Shown here: positions 17,193 through 23,449 of the stretch, one piece after another | How positions within the stretch are numbered: position 1 is the stretch's first letter | How the letters are laid out: each line of letters opens with the position of its first letter | Assembly: GCA_964482335.1 (NCBI GenBank) | Contig: CAYZXA010000001.1 | Location: forward strand, 56,571-120,570 | Direction of reading: 5' to 3' | Origin: CAYZXA01 sp964482335 | GTDB taxonomy: Bacteria; Patescibacteriota; Minisyncoccia; Minisyncoccales; MHMH01 | DNA: 64,000 nt | The notes under the pieces: generated by a model | The model's input: the letters and a program-made list of their open reading frames with translations, nothing else | The model's database searches: none | What the model was told of the DNA's origin: nothing | Program-made: the position numbers and the translations under genes

Positions 17193-17465
17193 AGCGCCGT
17201 GGAGGAGTAGTACCTCACCAGTCTCATAAATTTTTGTGACCTAAAATGGTAACATTTTATGGAAAAATTCCCGAAATTGCTGGGAACCCGTAAAAATATT
17301 TTATGGCAATCAGCAGCCAAGCTTCGACATTTTGTCGGAGAAGGTTCAGAGACTATAATGGGAACACCCTTTTATTTAAGGGAGATGGGATAGTCCGTTC
17401 CATTTGGAAACAAATGGCTAACACTAAAGAAGCTGGGGGCCCCCGTGCAATTCGGGGCGGCGCAA
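17193..17465 (+). tRNA. initiator tRNA-fMet (CAT), interrupted by a group I intron
   Basis: 5' exon 17193-17227 and 3' exon 17430-17465. Spliced, they give a full cloverleaf: acceptor AGCGCCG/CGGCGCA, D stem GAGG/CCTC, anticodon stem CCAGT/GCTGG around CTCATAA, T stem CCCCG/CGGGG. Two initiator marks are present: a mismatch at 1:72 (A-A) and a purine-pyrimidine pair A11:T24. Unusual points are the lack of the three G:C pairs at the base of the anticodon stem, a 7-nt D loop and a T loop TGCAATT without T55. CCA is not encoded. Confidence 0.8.
17228..17429 (+). other. group I self-splicing intron in the tRNA anticodon loop
   Basis: 202 nt, inserted after the anticodon T36. P1 is visible: exon TCAT pairs with intron GTGA (17236-17239), giving the U-G wobble at the splice site. 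The intron ends in G (17429). Core elements in order: a Q-like AATTGCTGGGAACCC (17276-17289), the R element GGTTCAGAGACTATA (17343-17357), and an S element GATAGTCC (17389-17396). P7 pairs GACTAT with ATAGTC. It has no internal reading frame. Its size resembles the ~205-nt Azoarcus tRNA-Ile intron. Confidence 0.85.
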
Positions 17466-17478
17466 CAAAGATTCTATA

Positions 17479-17532
17479 TTGTCATATTTTTAGACCTACG
17501 GTATAATGAAAGAATACTTATAACTGTAGGTC
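17479..17532 (+). promoter_or_regulatory. promoter with overlapping inverted repeat (candidate operator)
   Basis: TTGTCA (17479-17484), 17-nt spacer, TATAAT (17502-17507). An inverted repeat overlaps the spacer and -10: GACCTACGGTATAA (17493-17506) against TTATAACTGTAGGTC (17518-17532), ending one base before the ATG at 17534. The downstream protein carries an HTH domain, so self-repression at this site is plausible. The RNA would also fold here. Confidence 0.6.
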
Positions 17533-17533
17533 C

Positions 17534-18244
17534 ATGGCTAGAATTATAGAAAAAAATAAAGCGCTAAGACTGCGCCAAAAAGGGAAAAGTATAAATGAAA
17601 TTGCTAGAAGATTAAAATTACCAAAAAGCACTGTTAGTGTTTGGTGTCGTGATATTAAACTTACTTCGGAACAGATCGGAAGATTAGCAAAAAGACAAAA
17701 ATCTGGAAGTTATAAAGGAAGAATGAAATTTTTAGAAAGAGTAAGAAAAAAAAGAATGGAAGAGATGATAAGATTGAGAAAGGAAGGAATTCAAGAGATT
17801 GGTAAGATAAAAAAAAGAGATTTATTTGTTGCTGGAATTGCAATGTATTGGAGCGAAGGAGTGACTTCTTCAAATAGCGATGAAGTAAGTTTTTCTAATT
17901 CAGACCCCAAAATGCTTCTTTTGATGTTGAGATGGTTTAAAGAGATTTGTGGCGTATTAGATAACCAATTTGTTATTCAAATCAGAATCAATAAAATACA
18001 TAAACAGAGAATAAAAGAGATTGAAAATTATTGGTCTAATATAACAAAGATTTCATTAAGCCAATTTACTAAAACGATTTTAATAAAAAGTAAATTGAAG
18101 AAGATTTATCCTAAGACCGACGCTTATTACGGTACTCTAAGAATAAAAATTCGACGCGGTACTCAATTAAGAAGAAAGATTAATGGTTGGATTGAAGGAT
18201 TGGCTAGGCGGGGTAGCTCAGTTGGTAGAGCAAAGGACTCATAA
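17534..18244 (+). CDS. HTH protein with LAGLIDADG-like endonuclease region
   Basis: 236 residues. Residues 10-42 form a helix-turn-helix (IARRLKLPKSTVSVWCRDI). After a basic helical linker, DLFVAGIAMYWSEG (96-109) resembles a single LAGLIDADG motif, followed by a strand-like FSNSDPK stretch as in homing endonucleases. A homologue with the motif at the same position lies at 43662. The gene sits between the intron-bearing tRNA and tRNA-Met, and its last 38 nt run into tRNA-Met, so the final ~12 residues (RRGSSVGRAKDS) are tRNA sequence. This suggests insertion against the tRNA with loss of the original stop. Endonuclease activity is inferred, not shown. Confidence 0.65.
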   Translation: MARIIEKNKALRLRQKGKSINEIARRLKLPKSTVSVWCRDIKLTSEQIGRLAKRQKSGSYKGRMKFLERVRKKRMEEMIRLRKEGIQEIGKIKKRDLFVAGIAMYWSEGVTSSNSDEVSFSNSDPKMLLLMLRWFKEICGVLDNQFVIQIRINKIHKQRIKEIENYWSNITKISLSQFTKTILIKSKLKKIYPKTDAYYGTLRIKIRRGTQLRRKINGWIEGLARRGSSVGRAKDS

Positions 18245-18279
18245 GCCTTAGGTCGTGGGTTCAAGTCCCACCCTCGCCA
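18207..18279 (+). tRNA. tRNA with CAT anticodon (elongator Met, or Ile2)
   Basis: Acceptor GGCGGGG/CCTCGCC, D arm GCTCAGTTGGTAGAGC, anticodon loop CTCATAA, T arm GTGGG-TTCAAGT-CCCAC, discriminator A. The anticodon stem has an A31-G39 mismatch. CAT could also be lysidine-modified tRNA-Ile; the acceptor looks more like elongator Met. CCA is not encoded. The 5' part overlaps the end of the upstream gene. Confidence 0.88.
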
Positions 18280-18304
18280 CATTAAAATTTTAATATTGAA
18301 TTCT

Positions 18305-18381
18305 GGGGACGTAGCTCAATTGGTTAGAGCACATGCTTGTCGAGCATGGGGTTGCCGGTTCGAGTCCGGTCGTCCCCGCCA
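18305..18381 (+). tRNA. tRNA-Asp (GTC)
   Basis: Acceptor GGGGACG/CGTCCCC, D arm GCTCAATTGGTTAGAGC, anticodon loop TTGTCGA, T loop TTCGAGT, discriminator G at 18378 and an encoded CCA at 18379-18381. The encoded CCA differs from the other tRNAs in the window. Confidence 0.93.
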
Positions 18382-18422
18382 AACGATTATTGATAAACGA
18401 TAGAAAATAAAGGAGGTGAAAA

Positions 18423-18680
18423 ATGAGCGAAGATAGTGTTCTTTCACTAGAAGAAGCAGAAGAAATATGGGAGAAGCATTTAAGCATCGGTGAAAAGAGT
18501 GAAATGTTTCAGGAACTATTAAAGAAAGGTAAAATTTCTTTTATAGATTATGGACTAGGTGTTAACCGTCATTTCGAAAGACTTAGACACTTAACAAAAT
18601 CATCAATTGCTAAAAAAATAGAGGAAAACGAGCCGTTGTCAGTTGCTTTCGCCCATTCTAAAATAAGAGAAACCACCTGA
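18423..18680 (+). CDS. small hypothetical protein
   Basis: 85 residues, not recognised. Acidic N-terminal half (LSLEEAEEIWEKHLSIGEKSE), predicted helical, no membrane segment or Cys pair. The start is set by AAAGGAGGTGA six nt before the ATG. It is a single-gene unit: the terminator stem overlaps its last codons. One of a class of short accessory genes in this window with strong ribosome sites. Confidence 0.6.
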   Translation: MSEDSVLSLEEAEEIWEKHLSIGEKSEMFQELLKKGKISFIDYGLGVNRHFERLRHLTKSSIAKKIEENEPLSVAFAHSKIRETT

Positions 18681-18702
18681 GTATTGCAAGGGTGGTTTTT
18701 TA
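18671..18702 (+). terminator. intrinsic terminator
   Basis: AACCACC (18671-18677) pairs with GGTGGTT (18691-18697), followed by a T run. The left arm overlaps the end of the 18423 gene. Confidence 0.8.
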
Positions 18703-18709
18703 TTGAAGA

Positions 18710-18738
18710 TTGCCTTTTCTTTCGGAATATGGTAGATA
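18710..18738 (+). promoter_or_regulatory. pyrFE promoter
   Basis: TTGCCT (18710-18715), 17-nt spacer, TAGATA (18733-18738) preceded by TGG. The predicted leader is about 85 nt. It contains a strong GAGGAGG at 18744-18750 that is not followed by a usable start codon, possibly a relic of a lost small gene. Confidence 0.45.
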
Positions 18739-18831
18739 AATCAGAGGAGGTGAATCAATATAGTTTTTTAACAAGAGAATAAACACTGTAACGCTCAACA
18801 AAATAAAAAAAGCCAAAAGAAGGAAAAGAAA

Positions 18832-19548
18832 ATGGAAAAACTGATTACTATACAGAAGAGTGTAATTCCTGCTTGTGATGTGGATACCTTGGGAAAATTG
18901 GGACAGGTAGCCGAGGCTACTTTTGGCCTATCAGGAATTGGTGCCTATAAAGTCGGATTAGAGCTTGCTCTTTCCTTCGGCTTAAAAGAGGTAGTTAAGA
19001 TAATCAGGGAACATAGTAATTTCCCAGTTATCTATGACCACCAAAAAGCAGCTACTGACATTCCAGCCCTAGGAACAAAATTTGCTAAGGCAGTGAAAGG
19101 TGCCGGCGTAGACGCTGTAATACTATTTCCCTTTGGAGGTGCTGCGACTGAGCGAGAGTGGATAAAAGTTTGTCGAGAAGAAGGTTTAGTGGTTTTAGTT
19201 GGCGGTCATATGACCCAGCCGGAGTTTCTTGAGGCGGAAGGTGGCTTTATTGCTACTACAGGGCCAGAAAGAATGTATCAGATTGCTGCTGACAGTGGGG
19301 TGACCAATTTTGTTGTTCCGGGAAATAAGCCGGAATTTGTTCTAAAGTATCGTCAGCTACTAGAAAAAGAGTTGGGAGAGGACAAATTTACCCTCTATGC
19401 TCCTGGCTTCATTACTCAGGGTGGTAGTATCTCGGAGGCCGGCCAGATGGCTGGAGACAATTGGCATGCAATTATCGGCAGTGCTATTTATAAAGCTGAG
19501 AATATGAGAAAAGCTGCTCAGCAGGTGACATTTCAGATTGTTAGCTAA
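18832..19548 (+). CDS. pyrF: orotidine 5'-phosphate decarboxylase-like protein
   Basis: 238 residues, TIM-barrel. The catalytic block that reads DxKxxDIP in the family is seen as DHQKAATDIP (about 65-74), with Asp-Lys-Asp kept but with an unusual spacing. The C-terminal phosphate-binding part (APGFITQGG ... AIIGSAIYKA) is conserved. It converts OMP to UMP. pyrE follows after 37 nt, so the last two steps of UMP synthesis are paired. No other pyr genes are in the window. Confidence 0.82.
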   Translation: MEKLITIQKSVIPACDVDTLGKLGQVAEATFGLSGIGAYKVGLELALSFGLKEVVKIIREHSNFPVIYDHQKAATDIPALGTKFAKAVKGAGVDAVILFPFGGAATEREWIKVCREEGLVVLVGGHMTQPEFLEAEGGFIATTGPERMYQIAADSGVTNFVVPGNKPEFVLKYRQLLEKELGEDKFTLYAPGFITQGGSISEAGQMAGDNWHAIIGSAIYKAENMRKAAQQVTFQIVS

Positions 19549-19585
19549 TAGCCATGCCACCAAAAATCCAAGGAGGTAAAAAGAA

Positions 19586-20245
19586 ATGGTAACTAGAGAA
19601 GGACTAACCAATTCGCAAAAACAGGTAGCTAACAGAATTTATGATCGGGAAGCAGTAAAGTTTGGAGCCTTCAAATTAAAACTTCATGAGAAGAATCCTG
19701 ATGCCCCGCTTTCTCCCATCTATATTACTCTCCGGAAACCACCTGGCGGACCTTTGACCGATGTGGATGTTGAGATGATCGGGCAAGAACTTTACGCCCA
19801 GGTAAAAAAGCAAAAAGTCCTATTTGATGTAGTAGCTGGTATTCCTCGAGCTGGAGAACCATTTGCTGAAGTGGTCGCTCGATTGTCAAGAAGACCCACG
19901 CTCAAACTTAGCAAGAAGGAAGGAGGAGATAAACGAAAGATTGACTCAATTGTCAGTGGAGAATACCGACCTGGCCAGCTTGTCTTATTGGTTGATGATT
20001 TAATCACTCAGGCTGATACAAAGAAAGAGGCAATCGGGGTTTGTGAGAATGCCGAGTTAACAGTTGCCGGAGTAGTCGTCCTGGTAGATCGGGAACAAGG
20101 CGGATCAGAGGACTTAGGGAATGCCGGTTACACCTTGCATACTGTTTTTCCTCTTTCAGCTCTTCTTGACTATTATGTTGAGGTTGGCAAGATTGATTCG
20201 GTAAAGTGTGATGAGGTAATGGAATACATCACAGCTAACAGATAG
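19586..20245 (+). CDS. pyrE: orotate phosphoribosyltransferase-like protein
   Basis: 219 residues. The PRPP-binding motif is LVLLVDDLITQADTK (about 135-149), with a preceding FDVVAGIPRAGEPFAEVVA substrate loop. It would make OMP from orotate (or act on a related base). Start fixed by AAGGAGG seven to eight nt before the ATG. Together with pyrF it could make UMP from imported orotate. Ends 30 nt before a terminator. Confidence 0.8.
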   Translation: MVTREGLTNSQKQVANRIYDREAVKFGAFKLKLHEKNPDAPLSPIYITLRKPPGGPLTDVDVEMIGQELYAQVKKQKVLFDVVAGIPRAGEPFAEVVARLSRRPTLKLSKKEGGDKRKIDSIVSGEYRPGQLVLLVDDLITQADTKKEAIGVCENAELTVAGVVVLVDREQGGSEDLGNAGYTLHTVFPLSALLDYYVEVGKIDSVKCDEVMEYITANR

Positions 20246-20275
20246 GTCAGTGCTTTAAAGAGTTTAATATTAAGG

Positions 20276-20306
20276 TCGCTGGGACCAGTGCGTTCCAGCG
20301 ATTTTT
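20276..20306 (+). terminator. intrinsic terminator
   Basis: TCGCTGGGA (20276-20284) pairs with TTCCAGCGA (20293-20301) and is followed by TTTTT. Ends the pyrFE unit. Confidence 0.82.
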
Positions 20307-20333
20307 CTTGTGAAGTTATCCCCAGTTTTCAGC

Positions 20334-20362
20334 TTGATTTTAGGTTAATTTTAAGGTAAAAT
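20334..20362 (+). promoter_or_regulatory. pheS promoter
   Basis: TTGATT (20334-20339), 17-nt spacer, TAAAAT (20357-20362), 11 nt before the pheS ATG. The purine-rich AAGGAAGG just before the ATG would be mostly outside the mRNA if transcription starts at +7. Confidence 0.55.
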
Positions 20363-20373
20363 AAAGGAAGGAA

Positions 20374-21387
20374 ATGACTCTGAAAACCCTTAAAATTGAG
20401 GCTGAAAAAGCCATTGAAAAAGCTCGAGATTTGAAGGTTTTGAACAATGCTTTTAAGAAATATCTGGGTAAAAAATCAGAACTTACCCGGATTTTGCGTT
20501 CTTTAGAAAAGCTACCTAAAGCCAAGCGAGTTAAAGTTGGTAAAGAAGCTAATACTTTGAAGAATTCTTTAAGGATTCAATTTGATAAAAAAGCCAGAGA
20601 ACTTAAAGAGAAAGCCCAAAAAGAAACTGAAGAAAAAGAATGGATAGATGTGACCGTTCCTGGCAAAAGGCCTGTTTTAGGCCATTTACATCCTCTGACC
20701 TTGGTCAAAAGAAAAGCAGAAGAGATTTTCCAAGCCATGGGCTTTACAGTAATTCAAGGTCCAGAGATGGAGAATGAATGGTATAACTTTGATGCTTTAA
20801 ACATTCCTAAAGACCATCCAGCCAGAGATCTTTGGGATACTTTCTATTTGAAGAATGGTTTGCTTTTAAGAACTCATACCTCTCCTGTGCAGATTAGATT
20901 TATGGAAAAAAACCAGCCGCCTTTAAGAATTATTGTGCCAGGAAGAATCTTTCGGCACGAGGCGACCGATGCTTCTCATGAGACTAACTTTTATCAGCTA
21001 GAAGGGTTAATGGTTTCAGAACAAGTTTCTGCTGCTAACTTTAAAGCCATTATCGAAGAATTCTTCCAGAGATTCTTTGAAAAACCAGTAAAAATTCGCT
21101 TGATACCCAGCTTTTTCCCGTTTGTGGAGCCTGGTTTTCAAGTTGATATGACCTGTTTAAATTGCGAAGGCAAGGGTTGTCCAGCTTGTTCTCGGACTGG
21201 TTGGCTAGAGATGATGGGAGCTGGCATGGTTCATCCTAATGTTTTGAGAGCAGCCGGCTTAAATCCTAAAAACTGGCAGGGTTTTGCCTTTGGCATGGGA
21301 ATAGATAGATTGGCTATGATGAAATATAAAATTAACGATATTAGATTATTTTATTCTGGAGACTTAAGGTTTCTCCAACAATTTTAA
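20374..21387 (+). CDS. pheS: phenylalanine--tRNA ligase alpha subunit
   Basis: 337 residues. Helical N-terminal tRNA-binding arm, then the class II core: HPLTLVKRKAEEIF, GRIFRHEATDASHETNFYQLEG (motif 2) and FGMGIDRLAMMKY (motif 3). A four-Cys ribbon (CLNCEGKGCPAC) sits before GWLEMMGAGMVHP. It forms the alpha2-beta2 enzyme with PheT, encoded 1 nt downstream. Confidence 0.96.
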   Translation: MTLKTLKIEAEKAIEKARDLKVLNNAFKKYLGKKSELTRILRSLEKLPKAKRVKVGKEANTLKNSLRIQFDKKARELKEKAQKETEEKEWIDVTVPGKRPVLGHLHPLTLVKRKAEEIFQAMGFTVIQGPEMENEWYNFDALNIPKDHPARDLWDTFYLKNGLLLRTHTSPVQIRFMEKNQPPLRIIVPGRIFRHEATDASHETNFYQLEGLMVSEQVSAANFKAIIEEFFQRFFEKPVKIRLIPSFFPFVEPGFQVDMTCLNCEGKGCPACSRTGWLEMMGAGMVHPNVLRAAGLNPKNWQGFAFGMGIDRLAMMKYKINDIRLFYSGDLRFLQQF

Positions 21388-21388
21388 A

Positions 21389-23407
21389 ATGAAATTCTCC
21401 TATAATTTTTTTAGAGATTACGTTTCAAGATTGCCAAAGCCAGAAAAATTGGCCGAGCTTTTAACACAGCACTCTTTTGAGGTAGAGGAAGTTAAAAAAA
21501 CCGGAGGAGATTTTCTCCTAAGTATTGATATCCTGCCTAATCGAGCTCCTGATTGTTTCTCACATTTTGGTGTTGCCAGAGAAATAGCAGCTATTACCAA
21601 ATCAACTTTAAAGCCCCTGCTTGTTCGAGGCTTGATCTCAAACAAACTGAAGACCAGGGATTATGTTTCAGTTGATATTAGGGATAAAAAAGCCTGTCCT
21701 CGCTATACAGCTAAAGTTCTAACTGACGTTAAAGTAGGATCTTCCCCTAAATGGTTGAAAGACAGGTTAAGGGTTTGCGGCTTGAATCCAATCAACAATA
21801 TTGTTGATATTGCCAACTACGTTATGCTGGAAACCGGCCAGCCCTTGCATGCTTTTGACGGTCAGAAACTAGAAGGCAAAAAGATTATTGTCAGATTTGC
21901 CAAAAACAGAGAGAAGATAGTTACTTTAGATGAGCAAAAATTTGATTTGAATCCCGATGTTTTAGTCATTGCTGATATCAAAAAACCAATAGCCATTGCT
22001 GGCCTCAAGGGAGGCAAAATACCAGAAATAGATAAAAAGACAAAAATAGTTGTTTTGGAATCAGCCAATTTCAATCCGCGGGTCATTCGCAAGAGTTCCA
22101 GGAAATTAAATTTGAAAACTGACGCTTCTTTAAGATTTGAACATGGCATTGACTCTAACTTAACTGAATTGGCTATTTCGCGAGCTGCTTATTTAATCCA
22201 AAAAATTGCTGGTGGCAAAATAGCTCAAGGCTTGATTGATATCTATACTAAGAAATCTTATCCAAAGAGAATTAGGTTAGACTATGGGTACCTTATAAGG
22301 CTTTTAGGAATAAAAATAGAAAGGAAAGAAGTCAAAAGTATCTTAACTAAATTAGGATTTAAAATTATTAAAGAGAAATTTCCCAATTTGATCGTTGAGG
22401 TCCCAACCTGGAGATTGGATGTTTCAATTCCAGAAGATTTGATTGAAGAAATCGGCAGAATATATGATTATGAGAAAATTCCTGCTACTTTTCCCATAGC
22501 TGCCCTGATTCCAGCCAAAAGAAATTTAAACGCCTTTTGGGAAGATATGACAAAGAATATTTTGAAAGAAGCTGGTTTTACTGAAGTTTATAATTACTCC
22601 TTTATTTCTGAAGATGAGGTAAAGATATTTAACAATGAGAACCTGATTGAGTTGGAAAACCCGATGAGCAAAGAACAGAAGTATTTGCGGTCTAGTTTAA
22701 TTCCAAATTTATTAAAAAACGTTCAGAAGAACCAGAAAAGTTTTAATAAGATTAGGATTTTTGAACTAGGCAAGATTTTTGGTTTAAAGATTAAAGAAAA
22801 AAGACAGCTGGCCGGCTTGATTAGTGGTGATGATTTTTACCGACTCAAGGGGGTGATGGATTTGCTTTTGAACAAATTAGGCATTAGCAATATTTGGTAT
22901 GATGAGCACCAGCCAACGCCTGGACAAAGCAAGAAAGCTCTATGGCATGCCAAGAAATGTGCTGAGATTAAGGTAGACAACAAAGAAATCGGCTTTTTAG
23001 GAGAGATTTCACCAAGAATTCTGCAGTCTTTGAAGATTGCCAATAAGGTAGTTGTCTTTGATTTGGGTTTTGACAAGTTGCAGAAGCTTGCTTCAGAAGA
23101 GCATGAGTATATGTCTCTTTCCAAGTTTCCTTCAGCTGTCAGAGATTTGGCTGTTTTGGTCCCCCGGGGCACTAAAGTAGTTCAGGTTTTAAATAAGATA
23201 AATGCGGCTGGCGGCAAATTAATCAGAGATATTGATTTATTTGATATTTACGAGGGAGAAGAGCTGCCTCAAGGCAAAAAGAATTTAGCTTTTCATATCA
23301 TCTATCAGGCGAAAGATAGAACCCTTAAATCAAAAGAGGTAGATGAAATTCATCAAAAAATAATTAAAGCTTTAGAAAAAGATCCAACATGGCAAATAAG
23401 AAAGTAA
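21389..23407 (+). CDS. pheT: phenylalanine--tRNA ligase beta subunit, short form
   Basis: 672 residues against roughly 800 in most bacteria. The missing part is the EMAP-like OB tRNA-binding domain: the N-terminal strand region (to ~40) runs directly into SIDILPNRAPDCFSHFGVARE. The B3/B4 editing region, B5, the class II-like core and the C-terminal anticodon-recognition (FDX-ACB) domain (LSKFPSAVRDLAVLVP ...) are present. Stop codon coincides with copy 2 of the dispersed repeat. Confidence 0.95.
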   Translation: MKFSYNFFRDYVSRLPKPEKLAELLTQHSFEVEEVKKTGGDFLLSIDILPNRAPDCFSHFGVAREIAAITKSTLKPLLVRGLISNKLKTRDYVSVDIRDKKACPRYTAKVLTDVKVGSSPKWLKDRLRVCGLNPINNIVDIANYVMLETGQPLHAFDGQKLEGKKIIVRFAKNREKIVTLDEQKFDLNPDVLVIADIKKPIAIAGLKGGKIPEIDKKTKIVVLESANFNPRVIRKSSRKLNLKTDASLRFEHGIDSNLTELAISRAAYLIQKIAGGKIAQGLIDIYTKKSYPKRIRLDYGYLIRLLGIKIERKEVKSILTKLGFKIIKEKFPNLIVEVPTWRLDVSIPEDLIEEIGRIYDYEKIPATFPIAALIPAKRNLNAFWEDMTKNILKEAGFTEVYNYSFISEDEVKIFNNENLIELENPMSKEQKYLRSSLIPNLLKNVQKNQKSFNKIRIFELGKIFGLKIKEKRQLAGLISGDDFYRLKGVMDLLLNKLGISNIWYDEHQPTPGQSKKALWHAKKCAEIKVDNKEIGFLGEISPRILQSLKIANKVVVFDLGFDKLQKLASEEHEYMSLSKFPSAVRDLAVLVPRGTKVVQVLNKINAAGGKLIRDIDLFDIYEGEELPQGKKNLAFHIIYQAKDRTLKSKEVDEIHQKIIKALEKDPTWQIRK

Positions 23408-23437
23408 GAACCTCGCTTTGCGAGAACCTTGATTTTT
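23405..23437 (+). repeat. dispersed AGAACCTT repeat, copy 2
   Basis: TAAGAACCT, palindrome CGCTTTGCG, then AGAACCTTGATTTT. Begins on the pheT stop codon and ends 13 nt before gyrB. Matches the copies at 11676, 35481 (minus) and 42241. Confidence 0.5.
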
Positions 23438-23449
23438 AATTAAAATAAT

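Noticed and set aside
17303..17506. 67-codon frame inside the intron and 3' tRNA exon
   Set aside because: It covers the catalytic core of the group I intron and the tRNA, has no ribosome site and no protein-like pattern.
18290..18487. 65-codon minus-strand frame across tRNA-Asp
   Set aside because: It is the well-known spurious translation of an antisense tRNA (TTGLEPATP-like peptide) and overlaps a real gene with a ribosome site.
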